Assembly: GCA_013397435.1 (NCBI GenBank)
Contig: VZRG01000347.1
Location: forward strand, 62,001-126,000
Direction: 5' to 3'
Length of the DNA stretch: 64,000 bases
From: Erythrocercus mccallii
Taxonomy: Eukaryota > Chordata > Aves > Passeriformes > Dicruridae
Of this stretch, positions 23,804 to 36,965 are shown piece by piece. Positions within the stretch are counted from its first letter, which is position 1. Each line of letters opens with the position of its first letter. Position numbers and translations under genes: made by a program. The notes beneath the pieces were generated by a model. That model made no database searches, was not told where the DNA came from, and was given only the letters and a program-made list of their open reading frames with translations.

Positions 23804-24991
23804 ACACTGGCAGCATATATTTAAGGAACAACTTGAATCAAAATTTGAGCTGAAATTGAAGTGTTTTCAGAGTTCAGGCCAGGATACAACTGAAAGCCTT
23901 AGAAGGGAGTCCTGTCCCTGCAGCTTGAGACACCTCCAGCCTATTCCTGCAAAGCTTTAGTTTTCTGTGGGTTGCATTTTAACACTCAGCAGAGAAGCTT
24001 GTGCCACAGGAAAAGGCTAATGCAGGATATCCTCAGCACGGTAACTGTTACAGATCAGTTGTATTACCATTAGCCAGAAAAAAAAATCTACATTTCATGT
24101 ACAGTGAATTTAATTTTTTAAGTGTCTCTAAGGTCACCATGGGGACAGTCTGCAGTGCTCCTGAGATGTGTTTGAAGATATTGCACTGAGCAATCTTCCC
24201 AGCACTCCTATGAGAAACTGATAGGGATAGGTTCATCATAAGATTTAATAAAGTTCAAAATAATTGTCACTGGCAATAACACTTTCTAATTATTCTCAGA
24301 TCCATGAACGAGACTGTGCATTGCCGGAATTTTCTATCCTAGTAAATTTCTTTGTGGTATTTTTTTGAAAAACATTTGTCTGTGTGTGCTGAGGGGAAAG
24401 AAATTATATTCCAAATTATAAATTCTACCCCATTCTAGATTCTCAAGTGCCAGTGCCTTCTCTAGTTTAGGACAAGCTTTTGAAAAGCTTGATTGTAGTT
24501 CAGAGCCAGAGTGTGTCTCCACGCCATCGTACAGAACAACTGTTCTTGAGGAATGCTGTAAGGAAGGGACTCTTGTTTATTCATCTGAATATTAATACAC
24601 TTCCAGGCTACATCTGTTGCAAAATTGTCATGGTTCCTTGATTCACTGCACAAACTAAACAGTCCTGGAGTGCACAGAAAATGCATCAAAGCCACTCAAT
24701 GCACCCCAGTTCCAAAGCACATGTATGTTACCTTTAAGGCAGAGTACAAACAATACTAGGAAGAAGGTCAGACCTGCCCAAGGAGATTTGAAATCTACAT
24801 TTAAAAATTTAGAATGAAAATTCCCTTCTGTTTTCAATCACGTGATGAAGACCAGTATTTAAAATATTTTTTTATATGTTGCCAAGTGATCTTTTAATGT
24901 TGTGGAGTGTCAGTATGCAGTATAGGGTTGTAATGGAGGAATAAGGAAGGAGAGGGTTCATCTCAACTGTTGAAACGTGAGACAGCAGAAT

Positions 24992-25050
24992 AATCACAGA
25001 ACTTGCATGGAAAAGGCCTTCTGTACCTTATCTGCACACTGCCAATCCAC
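24992..25050 (-). mobile_element. Possible degenerate CR1 3' end (antisense)
   Basis: The plus strand has AATCACAGAA followed by TGGAAAAGGCCTTCTG and TTATCTG. This resembles, with many changes, the antisense CR1 terminus seen more clearly at 20008 and 30822. Too diverged for certainty. Confidence 0.3.
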
Positions 25051-28000
25051 CAAAAACATAAACAGAACAAGTAGTTTTATTTGATTGAGAGTAAAAGTTA
25101 AAATTACTGTACCAGAAGGAAGTCCTTGCACCTCTAAGTGTGTGGTGGTGAATGTGTGTAATTAAAGAACTCAGATTAGTCCAATGTTTGATTTACACTG
25201 TTCTACAATTGGCTGCTTGTCTTAATTTAATTCCTACAGGTAAAAGTCATATACATAGAAAAAACCAAGCATATCATGAATGCTGCTGCACTTTCCTTTC
25301 CTCATTTTGTGTGTGCCTTAAAAAATGTTACTTATATTTTTGTAGAAGGGTTTTTCAAAGGATTGTCACTTAGAATGGTATAATAGCTTTCAGCTTCTAT
25401 GAATATAAGAGTTATAATGGTACCTGTTTCAAACTGTTAGCAGTATTGTTAAATGCAGTGGAAGAGGCTTATGAGAGTTAAAATTGTGATGGAGCACAGA
25501 TAAATAATTATGAATAATAGGGCTCTCTCTTCACCTTCATTAACAGTGATGGTTAAAGATATGTTATCAGTCTCTTAATTGTTCTTGATGAAACAAGACT
25601 GGGTGTCTTGGAGGAGGCCTAGCAGGGCTGGGAGATGGTTTAAGGCTTGTCTAAAGAGGCCAGAGAGCAGCAATGCTCTTTCTATACCTGTAGTATTTTA
25701 ATTACTTCTGTTGTGTATGGAAATAGGAATTGTGAATTGCAAATACCTTTTCTGAAGAGGTGGGGGGGAGGATCAAAATAAAAATTAAGGGTAAGCATGA
25801 AAAGCAGACATGAAGCATGATTGGCTTTGTATGGAAAAAAGGGAAGTGCAGATGGTGTGTGGTGATGCTTATCATTTACTGGGAATGATTAATCAGTAAT
25901 GGAGCTTTTAGGTCCGGGATCAGTATCAGAAAGCAGGAGAAGATGAGCAGTATGAATCACACTTAGATCAAGAATGGATTAAGTTCATCTTTGTACTAAT
26001 CATAAGAAATGCATCTTTTCACTTCGAAGTGTCTGTCTCTTTATAAGTAGATGGAAGAAACTTTATTTAGAAGTATTTCTTTCTGTAATCTGGAGCAGCC
26101 TGCTTCAAACTGTAACAGCTTTTTACTGCTTGGAACCTTTCTGAACACTTATTCAGTTACCTTAATATGATAACCATGGCCTCAGTTGTGGATGACTGTT
26201 GGTCACCCAAGCTATTAGCTAAGGCAAAATACCTGACAATTCAGCTTGACAAACTTAATGAGAATTCCAAGGCTGCTTAATTTATCAACCTTTAACATTA
26301 GAATGCTCTTGCAAAGCTTCAGTGTTATGAATGTTATGTGCTGAATCTTTTGACAATACATAATGAACCTCATCATTGTGAAACCTCTGAATAGAATAAT
26401 CTGATCAGTTCATTAAGACCAGAAAGGTCTGAGCAAAATAATAATGCCACTGTTTACACTCTGAGCAATGAAGACCAAATTAATTTCTGGTGTAATTCCA
26501 TAAGCTTTAATACAGCAGCTCCATGAATATTTTTACCTAAGAAAAAGAAGTCCTTCTTTGTGAGGAGTGCTGAAACTCCACCCTGACAGTCCTTTTTTTT
26601 TTTGTATGGCTGCCCTCTTGACTGAGATGTATATTACTGGACATTCATGGAGACTGAGTTGTCTGTGTTTTGTGTAGAAGGTAGATTTTGAATCACTTAA
26701 GTACTAATGGGGGAAATATGTGGCTCATCTCCTCCAAGATGTATGGAGTGATTATTTTGTCAGTGTGACTTTACCTTGGTCATTTTTGACATGTATTCTA
26801 GAATGATATACATGATAAAGCTGTACTAAGTGTAAAGATATAGTGTGAATCCATAGAACAGGACTAAATCTGTTTGATTACTATCCTCCTGCTGCTGGAA
26901 GTGAAATGGAGAGATGTGCTAGAGTGAGATACTTGGGAAAAATCTACCCTGACCTAGGGAGCATGCACTGCTGTGCAAGGCTGCTCAGAACAGCTAAATT
27001 GGGTTTCTGCTCTCAATTATTCAACGGCTCTCTCTCAAACACTGTAGAGAAAGTAAACTACTAAGTTACCTTCAATCCACATACTTCTGTCACTTCAGGC
27101 TTCATTTCCTACCCTGAGACACAGTTGTGATTTGAGATGCAGGGGCTGGCAGAGACCTACTTGAAGAATGTTAATTGCTTTATGAAGCTTCATTTGGAAA
27201 TTTGTTTGCAAGCCACCACGTAGATCTGCCAAACTGTGCAGCTGCTTGCAGTAATAATAGCAAAATTCTGGGTTTTTTGGACACCTTGTAGCACTTACCC
27301 TACAAGTGATACAACTGATTAGCTGACTAAGCACTCTGTGATATTTTAGGGAAGTTGCCATCCTGATTAATGTTACTGGAGTAAATACCAAGGACTAAAT
27401 GAAATATGTGATGACTAGATTGTCTTGATTTGAAGATCTTAAACCCCTCAATGAAGTATATGGCTTATCCACTTTTGTGAGATGCAGGATTTTCTGTATC
27501 TTGTCTAAAGGGCTGCAGAATTATAAAGGTTCTGTTTACTTGAAAAAGTAGTGGGAGTTATTAATATTCTTCAAAGAAATATAGGTCTTTCTTTTAAGGC
27601 TGCTTCACAGAGAGTTTTAGACACTTTTCCATCCACTGTGTTGAAATTACATTTATCTACAAAGAGATGTCAGTGGAGCTCTGCCTGTTTCTCTGCCACT
27701 GCAGAGAAATAAAATACTGAGGCCTGGTGGCCCTTGGTGGAGGGAGACTCCTTTTGGCGATTCTGCCACTTACAGCAAGAGTCCTGGACTGTTCACTTCC
27801 ACACCCCTTCAGTTAAAATTGACTTTATGGTTACAGAGCTGGAGCCATGACCATAACTCCTTTCTCTCCTCTGGTAATCAGAAACACAACTGAGCAAAAG
27901 ATTTGGGAACGTTTCATTTTGGGAGAATGACTGTTGGTCTGTTCATGTTTTCATCAATAAGCAACTTCATCAAATCACTAAATTTCCAGCTTAACTGAAT

Positions 28001-30504
28001 ATAACCAAATCACTAAACTTTTCCAAAAGACTAATATATCTCCTATTTCCCAGTGTTGAAATAGTTTACAGGTAGACTGCACTTGATTTATAAATGTAGA
28101 TTAAGTAACATAATTTTATGCAAGAATATACAGCAATGTATTTATGATTATATTGCTGCCTTATGCAATTACTAACTCCTCCAGAAATATCTGACTTGAG
28201 CACTTTTCTTATCCTTAAAGAATCAAAATTGCAGCAACTTCTCTTTAAAAAGCACTGACTATTGCACTTCCAGAAATCTTCAGACTTAAGGTGAGGAAAG
28301 GGGAGTTTTCACAGCATCTACAATTAAGTTTTGTTGTTCCTTTTTACAGATTGTGAGTAATCAAAACATGCTAGATCAACTATTACTATGTTTAAGGATT
28401 TCTTCCCTTTGCCAAGTTTTCTATAAAGCATTTGTTGAAGTGAGATATAAGCAACAGATGTATCAAAATGGGACTTTCTTGGATATCCCTGCCGTAAGAC
28501 ATTTCTCATCAACTCATTGCTGACACTGGTACTCCTAATTATTTTAAAATTATTTCATATGTTTGCTTTGTACATGAAATGTGTAAAACACATCTTAGTC
28601 TAGTGTCTCTATGCACAGGGTTTTTTACTTGTTCCACCTGTTCAGGAGGTGTGATGGAGCTATGTCAAACTTAGAGCCAGACTATTTGGAACTATTTATT
28701 GGCTCACAAGTATTACTTTCATGAGACCAGGCAATTGGGGGTTTTTTGGTTTTTAAATCATCATACTTAATCACAACAATAGGTATAATTTGCACTACTA
28801 CCCAGTAAATCTCAAAATCTAGAGTTTTTTAGCATTTTTAGCATTTTTTTTAGTGGACGAAGTACTCTGAATAGTTAGGCTTTTAAGGAGTCTGATCACT
28901 GTGTTATAGTGCACTTTCATGATTAATTCCAGAACCCAAAATTCCCTTGCTATTTTCTTAGCACTTCCAGCAAACACTTGTCACCTCTTTTTTCTCCACG
29001 TTTTACCCAATCAGTTTCTAAAAAGGCCAGTGATAGTTTTTCCTTTCTCTTCAGTTTTTATGAAATAAAGAAATCATGGTTTTATTTTCATCCTGCTTTT
29101 ATTGTAAAAAAAAATGATAAATATTCAAGTAAGAAATACATTTTATTAAGAATCCAACAAATCCCCAAGGAGAGACAGGTGTTGATAAAAGATGCTACTG
29201 GCATATGGATGTTAATAACCTCATTCTTTTTCTACAGTCATAAGAGAGACAGAGGTTCTGGATACTTGAATTACAGTCTAAATATACTTTCTCACCCCAG
29301 GTAAAAACAGCAAGATGTCTCACCTTAACTTACAGCTTGACCTTGGAATAAACACTTTTTTTTTTTTCAATGTATCTTTGAGTAGAGTTCTTACAGATCT
29401 ATGGAGAAAAACTATCTGTTACTGAGAACTGGCCTTGAATCTGGTATGATCAGCATTAAATAACTGTCATTTATTTTGTTCTCATACACTTTTGAATGTA
29501 CTAATTTTAGACAAAAATAAGATGCTCAGCTAAACTGATGAGAATAGTTTTCTCAGTGTGGAGGACTAAAGACTTTTTCCAGTTCCCGTTTCCTCACTTT
29601 ACTTTGGTGTGATGATCTCAGTCGAGTTGTCCCAGTCCTGTTAGAGTGTCTGCTCATTCAAAGATTTCATTCTTGACAGATAGAAATTAAAATGTCAGTC
29701 TCTGCAGTCCTTTTACTCTTTCCCCCACAAAAATGACAGAGATAGAATGCTAGCCATAATCCAGGTGAAATATGTAAAGGATTTTTTACTGAAACAAATA
29801 GGGGAAAAAAGCTTAGAAGATTAGATTTCTGTAGACATTGTGTGAGATTTAGACCCTTTTTCTTTTTCCCCTGAGAAATAGTGCTCTCGTAGGCTTTGCC
29901 CAGGACAGTATGACCACCACCCATGACCAAAATGTAAATATTAAAACAAAGAAGCTGACCTGTTTCTTCATTGCACAAAGATGAAAATAAAGCCCGTTAT
30001 CTGAAATTGAGTCCTTCGCATGAGACTTCTTATGTTCATACTATGACCACAATCAAATCATGTATCAAAAGCCAGGGGTTTAATCTCTGTTCTGTATAAA
30101 GTATTTTCCTATTTTATTAGCATTTTTATTAAAAGCTACATGTTTTTTGTACTGCTACAGCAGTCTAATAGTGTATGAACACTTTCATTTCTAATGAATT
30201 AAAAAATTTCTGAAAAACTCTAGCCTGTTTTCCCTTACTATGCAGTGTCTACTTCTTTTCAGCCAAGATTATCTCCAAAGGAAATGTATTTTAGGCATAT
30301 TGTTGTGTTAAAAGTTGCCTTTTAAACACACCATATGAGGTTTGGCCGGTGCAATATGCTAAACGAGCATGTATTTAATACATATAGTATCCAGAACAGA
30401 TTATGATAAAATGTTTCATATCGGATGTGATAAAAATGTCACCTATTGCTCACTTGTAATGTCTTTGTCATTGTAGACTGTGTCTTTAGGTCAGATTAAA
30501 TTGC

Positions 30505-30580
30505 AAGGAAAATAAGGACTTAAGTTGGACTCAATGATCTTTCTGGGTCCCTTCTAACTCAGACTGTTCTGTGACTCAAA
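30505..30580 (+). mobile_element. CR1 LINE 3' end (sense)
   Basis: GTTGGACTCAATGATCT, GGTCCCTTCTAACTCAGA and TTCTGTGACTC form the near-consensus CR1 3' untranslated end, terminating in a relic of the ATTCTATG-type octamer repeat. Only the terminal 75 bases are recognisable. It lies tail-to-tail with an antisense copy that starts about 245 bases downstream. Confidence 0.85.
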
Positions 30581-30821
30581 TATGAGCAAGTGCAGTGTTT
30601 GTTCTACATCAAATGAGATTTCTGTTCCTATCTAGAAAAGGTTTACATACCGGAAGAATTTAAAGTTATGATTATGCAAAAGAAAAGAATAAATCTATTG
30701 CATTTTGTTCTAATTTAAATTAACTCTTATTGTGGAGCCACTGAGTGAGTCTTTACTCAGCTGTTGGACACTGCTTATGAGTGTCTGGCAATATGGGATT
30801 TTTGTCATGGCATTCTTGATG

Positions 30822-30895
30822 CACCTGTAGAATAATATAGTTGGGAAAGGATACCTTATAGGTCATCCATTCCATTTTAAACAACTTGTCTGTTG
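30822..30895 (-). mobile_element. CR1 LINE 3' end (antisense)
   Basis: The plus strand reads AGAATAATATAGTTGGGAAAGG, broken here as AGAATAATATAG and TTGGGAAAGG, then ACCTTATAGGTCATCCA and TTCCATTTTAAACAA. This is the CR1 terminus in antisense. The body of the copy would continue toward higher coordinates but is no longer recognisable past about 30900. Confidence 0.8.
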
Positions 30896-31910
30896 GAGAT
30901 TTAATCATGGATAACCTCTTCAACAACATGCTCCACTGAAAAAGAGACTCTACCTAACAGGAGGGAGCATGTCTTTATTCCTGAACTTGTCTTTCTCATT
31001 TGTAGAATTTTCAAGATGGATTTTAACACTGAGATCATAGGCAATTAACTAATTATATAAACTATATGAGTTCTGGAGTTTTTTTAATGTTCGGTTTCCC
31101 CAGTGGAATCTCCAGGAGTCACAAAAACCAAATAAATTAGGGTAAATATTTTGCCTCTGGGTTTTGTGTTTTCAGCAGAGATGAATGTATATTTTCCTTT
31201 AATGTAAGTATTGACCTCCTCTTTGTTTTGGTCAATACTTAGTTCTTGACTCAATTAATCTCAATAGATACCCAAACAAACATCAATATTTATTGAAATT
31301 GTGGGAATTATGTATACATGGGGAGCAAATGGATTTCCACAAGCTCTTCTAAGAGCTCAAATGTCTAAAAAAACCCAACACTTCTCAGTGGAATATGTAG
31401 CATCTTGAGCTTTGCCAATGACATCAAAGCACCTGTAGTTTTTCCTATTCTTTCCTTTAAAAGCTACTGTATGGCCTCTTTGTGCTCTAAGAAATCCACA
31501 AAGATTTATCACAGTGTCTTGGGAAGAGAGGATAAGAGGTCTTTGCTTGCCTGCTTTGACACCTGAAATGAATGTGTTCCCAGCATAGTCATGGGTATTT
31601 TTCTTGTGTTCTTTGGCCCCCATGAGAAGCCCTTGTATCTCAAAAGAGCTGGAAGAACCCCCTTTTCCTATGACCCTGCAGGGTCCTTGGTGTGGGTGGT
31701 GTTTCTCTCCCAGGTTAATCAGAGCCCTTCTGAAAGATCTGCCTGCCTAAGACTGAATTTTGCCCATACATGTCTCAACTCTTTTTCTCTTCTAAAGATT
31801 GAATGCTCATTTCTATTTTCTTGTGCTTTCAGTAGAAGTGGTAGGAAAGGGAGTAAATGAACTGAAATAGTGTCTGCTAATAATGGCATGCATTTATCTC
31901 CATTACTTTC

Positions 31911-31929
31911 ATGCATATTAAATATGCAT
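31911..31929. repeat. 19-nt perfect palindrome
   Basis: ATGCATATT and AATATGCAT are exact reverse complements around one central A. ATGCATAT/ATATGCAT are POU-type words, so it could bind a POU dimer; this is inference. On average well under one perfect 9-bp-arm palindrome with such a short spacer is expected in uniform sequence of this length, somewhat more in AT-rich DNA. Confidence 0.7.
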
Positions 31930-31988
31930 AGAATCAGTAAATATATTTTTTAAGTGTGAATAATATTGGAGGTTGAATGTTACATTAT

Positions 31989-32023
31989 GAAGCCCCCTCT
32001 CAGGCTGAAGCCCTGGGGGCTTC
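31989..32023. repeat. GC-rich stem-loop (9-bp perfect stem with inner stem)
   Basis: GAAGCCCCC (31989-31997) pairs exactly with GGGGGCTTC (32015-32023). The 17-nt loop contains its own small stem, GGCT/AGCC, separated by GA. The element stands out from AT-rich surroundings. It could form a stable hairpin if transcribed, but it is shorter than a typical microRNA precursor. Confidence 0.7.
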
Positions 32024-32784
32024 CCAGGTTTGCAGCCCTTGTCACTTCAGTGTTTCTAGGAATCCTTTTTCATTAGAGGAGAATTACTTGCACTGCTTTC
32101 CAGAATTATTTTTAAGATAGTTCTTCAGCTGCATATTGATATGTACTTTATCTTCATAGCTCTTTGACCTACCTACAGAGAAGTGGGGAGAAACAAACAA
32201 AACTCAAAAAACCCCACCTCCCCACATGAGAAAACAGCTGAGGTTGCAGTCACCTGAAGAAACAGATAGTTAAAATGCAATTACAGGGACCATCACCTTG
32301 CTTGAGTTGTAAGTAGTAAATATTGAATGAGAGCTGAAAAAAACTGCTGGTGGAAAAGTCACAAAATAAATTTTATTCATCAAAATATGACCAAATGCCT
32401 AAAAAAAAGTTTTTCCCTTGTTAACAGGCTGAATTCATTGGTTAAATTATTGGTTGTTAAATAAATGTGTTGCTTAATGATCCAAAAAGTAATTAACCTG
32501 TCACTTTGTACACTAATTTACTAAATCCTTTCCAATCTCTCTCATATTAAGTCCTTATTGTTAATTTGAAGAGATTAGACATTTATTTAAATATATTTAA
32601 TGTTTCCTGGCAAAATGTTTAAAGTAAGTCTGCTACTAAACCTCATTGATACCAGAGAAATGAATCTGATATTATGACTGAAAGTGTTAGAATATAAGGG
32701 CCTTGCCCAATTGCTGAAATGTTACAAGCAGGAAATTCAGGGTCAGTCTCTAGTGCTAACTTCCATGGATTTATGGGATATTGA

Positions 32785-33285
32785 CATGAGCAGGAGTCTT
32801 TGGATGTGGCCTAGTCCACCTACTCTGAACAGGGGTTGCCCAGGACTGTGTCCAGATGGGTTTTGAATATCTCCAAGGATGGGGACCCCAGCATTTCTGG
32901 GCAAGCTGAGCTCGTATTTGATCACACAGTCAAAAAATACTTCTTTTGATGGAATTTGAAATGCTTCATTTTGTGCTCCTTTTCCCGTTGTGCTGTTATT
33001 TAGACACACTGAGATTCCCCCAAACCTTTTCTTCTCAGGGCTGCTCAGTCCCAGCTTTCTCAGCCTCGTTTGTCAGATGTTTGACTCACCTGAGCCTCTT
33101 TGCAGCCCTTTGCTGGGCTTGGTCCAGCATGCCCTCTTCTCTCTTGTAGCTGAGAGCTGATGACTGGGTGAGCAGCACTCCAGGTGTGTCTCAGCACTGC
33201 CGAGGCAGGCAAGGCTCACTTCCCTTGATCTTCTGGCAGTACTCTTCAGAATGCAGGTCAGGATCCTGTTGAGCATCTTATCAAG
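32785..33285 (-). mobile_element. CR1 LINE, 5'-truncated copy (antisense), ORF2 C-terminus and 3' end
   Basis: The plus strand follows the CR1 antisense consensus for about 500 bases. GGTTGCCCAGG and TTTTGAATATCTCCAAGG are near 32830-32880. CAGTCAAAAAATACTTCTTTT is near 32926 (given here as CAGTCAAAAA and TACTTCTTTT). CTGCTCAGTCCCAGCTTTCT is near 33042 and ACTCCAGGTGTGTCTCA near 33178. CAGGATCCTGTTGAGCAT closes it near 33257. Read on the minus strand this encodes the C-terminal end of ORF2 (RLRELGLFSL-like and VVKHWNRLP-like blocks), now broken by frameshifts and stops. The copy stops well short of the catalytic region, the usual 5' truncation. It is inactive. Confidence 0.93.
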
Positions 33286-35522
33286 TTCTTAGATTCTAGA
33301 GTTTTTAATCAAAATGAAGAATAATGGGAAAATAACTATATTTCACTGTGCTGCTTTAAGTGTTTGCATATATTTGTGTTTATTGGTTCTGAATTAGATC
33401 ACCTCTGTATGAGTCTTTGCAACCACAAACAGCAGTGCAACAATAATCTGGAATTAGGATTTTCCCCAGCTTTTGAACAGAGCCTGCAACATTTGATAAA
33501 TATACAAGAGCACTTTTCTCACCCAGTAAGGTACATTATCAAAGAGGGAATCTTGTAATTCTTTAAAGGCAGAACCACATTCCTCTTAAGTGGATGGTAT
33601 GCTTGCTTACTGTATCTCAGCTATTAGCTACAGCTTAAGTATTATATGTAAAAGAATCTTGATGAAGATAAAGTTGATAGGAAGAAAAATTATGTAGCCT
33701 TGCTTTATCTTTCACATGGTGTTTGGGACTTTCAGAAACAGTGGTCATGCCTGTTTGAAAAAGAACTCAGAAGCCTCAATTTTAAATGACAGTCCAAATT
33801 AAAAGTAACACCCTTCTGATGTAATAAAGATTCCAGTTCTTTAAATGGAGATACTACTTCTGAAAACTGAATGATAAGAGGTTTAAGAGAAGATTCTGAG
33901 GTTCTTGTTTACCCAACTAACCAGCCAGGCTTTAGTATTGCTGCTTCTAAGTCCAGTGCAACACCATGAGGGCATTTCGTTTCTGACTTAACAGATGATG
34001 GTCCTGCTTTTTAAGCCAATCTCTGCATCACCCACACTTACTGTTCCTAAGTCCACCTCATAGAACATTGCATGTGACCCTGGTTCCTTTCAGCTGAAAC
34101 AGAACTGGAACATACACCCTGAGAGAAGGCCCAATGCATTTCAGCTCTAGAAGCGATGGGACCAGATCAGAGGTGATCCAGAGTTTCAAGAAACTGTTAA
34201 GGGAAACTTTCCTATCTGAGCATCCAGATACACTGGGTCAGTCACACTTGAACACTTATGATAGGCAAAGGTCCTTGTGCTTTTTCTTGTGCAAGGGGTC
34301 GTCAGTTCACAGCCTCTTGTCTCCAGCTCTCACCAGAGCCCAGCTGCAGCTCTCCCTACAGATGCACCCCAAGCTGCTGGACTGATGGAGTCCCCTGCAG
34401 ATCAGACTGGCACTGGGCAGAGACCAATTATCAGCAGTTTGTCACTCATGGTTAAATAGTGAAAGATCTCAGTTTGGGCGTCAGAAATCCTTCTAACTTT
34501 CTGCTTTGCTCTAAATACAGGTAAATTAATAGCATTACAAAACCCAAAGAACTAAAATATTTAAGTTATTTAACTACCTCTTTTTAGTTAATGCACTTTG
34601 GTTTTAGTCTCTTAAGGAATTACCGTATAATAGAGATATCCAAATAAAATACAGGAGCTTTGCAGTCCCAACTGAATATGTGTTAGGCATGTTACCTTTC
34701 TTTAGATGGCTGATTTTTGAATTGATCTGTTTAAATTTTCTTCAGACAGCAATTAGTCATAGATTGTCAACAAGTAAAAACAAGATTGTAATTATTAACT
34801 CAGAGATATATTGCTCTTCATAATCAGATAAAGATATGATACCCAATTTTATAATTTCATGAAAATGTTCAAGCAAATTAGTCTCTTAATAACTTGACGG
34901 CAGTTTTATCTTTGATATTATCTCTGTCGCTAGTTAATATTGACATAATATCTTCTTGTAAAAATGGCTGTCTTTCTAATCAAATGTAGCACATGGTAGG
35001 GAAGGAATATGTGCTAAGGAAAAAGCAGAGCACACTGCAACGTGTTTGAACAGCATAGCTTTCAAGTAGAAAAAAAAACCAACCCAACAAACCAAATCTA
35101 CCCACTGGACCCATTATTAGTCTGAAGATATTTGTGGACAAGCATGTGGACATTTGTGGCCAGCTACATACCAGTCATGTTTTGGCATTGATTTCTGATG
35201 CCGAATAAGTGTGCTGTTACAATAGCATTTTTTCCCCGAGTTACTGGCATGGCAGGTACTGAGTGTTCCCATACCACTGTGGCTGGTAGGCAGATGGTGT
35301 GAGTACAGCAAGAGAAAGTGGGATGAGAATCCTGCTCAGATGTGGGCTGGGTTGCTGCTGAAGGTTCACACCAGATTGGGTGTTTTAAAGGACATCTGGG
35401 GTCTATACAAAGGTTTCAAAACTCACTGTGAGTGTTTACATCTGAGCTCCAATAACCTGGCCTTTCAGGCAGCCTTGCAACTGAGCTGTCTCTGCTTGTC
35501 TTCAGCTTCTAGAGGGGGTAAG

Positions 35523-35538
35523 GCTGGATATGTCCAGC
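35523..35538. repeat. Small perfect hairpin (6-bp arms, TATG loop)
   Basis: GCTGGA and TCCAGC are exact reverse complements around TATG. It is followed by further CAGCTG/CTGG words to about 35560. Of low significance. Confidence 0.5.
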
Positions 35539-36579
35539 ACAGCTGTACTGGACAATGCACTGGCCTTTCATCATCCTCAAGCTGGTGGCAATAGCCAAGG
35601 ATAGCAGTGGTGCTATATCCAGCTGTTGATCACTGACATGTCTCTTTAGCTCTCTTTAGTGCTGTACCAAAGCCATGATCCTCAACGCTGGATACATTCA
35701 TAAGAACAGAAATATGACAAAAAAATAGTCTTGGGAAAAGCCCATTGAATTAAATTTACTGGTCTTATTATATCAGATAATGACTTAGATTTGTATGACC
35801 TGTGAGTGACTAAGAGAAGGTAATTACTATTCCTGCCAGGAAAAATAAAATATGTATTCAGCAATATTTTTCAGACCCTCACACTGAAAGACTCATTGTA
35901 TGGCCACCACAAAAAATCTGAATAAATATTGTCCTATTCTGTTCAAAATGAAAGAGGGTAATATGCTGCAATACGTGGAAACAACACAGCATTGAGAGAA
36001 GGAAAGAAAGAGACAGCAGATGCTGTTTTCCAGACTAAATCTCCTCTAATGCACTCCAGGGACCTCATTTAATCAAGCATCATTCTCACACTTCATCACA
36101 TATATTATTCAGAAATGATGAAGGATTCTGGGAATAAATTAGTAATTTATTTCAGGATAAATGGTTTTTAAAATTTATTGTTATTTAAGCTATTTTGAAA
36201 ATTTTAGTTTTTCCTTTATTTTTCCCAGAGGCTCCCAGCTCAGTTTAATCAGAAACTTCTATTTGCAGGGTAGATCAAGATCCCAGCTTTCTTTGTAAAA
36301 GTCATCTTTTCTGGGACATACCTTCTTCTGTTATTGCCTTCTTTCTGCCTCTGATTATCAGATTTTAAAATGTTTCTTTCAGTGTACTGTGACTTAGGGG
36401 AATAGGTTTAACAATCCTATGATAAAAAAGAATTTCTTTTTTTCCCTGGCTGTGTCCATTAAAGTGGCTTAGTGTAAAGAGGACTCTCCATCAAAACAAT
36501 TTTCTTTTTTTCCTCATGTCTCGTTGGCTGCTGGTGTTCCCTGCCCTTTTCCATCATCTGCTGTTTACCTCTAGCACTT

Positions 36580-36965
36580 CGCTTGTCAATTTTATAATGA
36601 TGGTGCAGCAGAACCTGACACTGTCCAGGTAAATATATTCAGCACTATCTTGAAGAGCTTATACAAACTGATGTTTCTCCAGGAAGGATTCTGTCATATT
36701 TAATCACCCAGAGTGGTGCCTTATCTCACATGTTGGGGGGCACAACCCAGCTTCTATAAAATATCAGAACAGCTTTCATGGCTGGATCACGTATTTGTAA
36801 ACAGAGGCTATCCTGTTCAATTATTTTCGATAGAGGGATTTAAATTAGGTTAATATAATTGATAAACCCTCTCTGCTTGGTGCTGTCTGGGTGATAAATG
36901 GGACAGCTATGGGATGGGTTGCATTTATCCTGTACAGGGTCTCTTTACTGCATGTTAATCTACCC
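36580..36965. promoter_or_regulatory. Possible conserved non-coding element (composition only)
   Basis: Mixed-composition, repeat-free sequence with many regulatory-type words (TAATTT, GATAAA, TGTTTAC-like and GGGTGATAAATGG). It lacks long open frames and simple repeats. It has the texture of an ancient enhancer, but conservation cannot be judged from one genome. Confidence 0.18.

Larger units (their letters stand above)
23241..30500. other. AT-rich non-coding DNA
   Basis: No gene is recognisable. It includes a G/T-rich low-complexity tract at 23692-23803, a possible degenerate CR1 end near 25000, and T runs near 26591-26602 and 29359-29369. Open frames reach 108 codons (28978-29301) but show no domain and no clear splice framing. 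Confidence 0.7.
30900..32780. other. AT-rich non-coding DNA
   Basis: No gene is recognisable. It contains a perfect palindrome at 31911-31929 and a GC-rich stem-loop at 31989-32023. A G-free A/C-rich tract lies at 32190-32223. The stretch 32400-32600 is very AT-rich, with several TTAAT/ATTAA words. Confidence 0.7.

Noticed and set aside
32743..33009. Minus-strand 88-codon frame as a host gene
   Set aside because: It lies inside the CR1 copy and reads part of its decayed ORF2 C-terminus.
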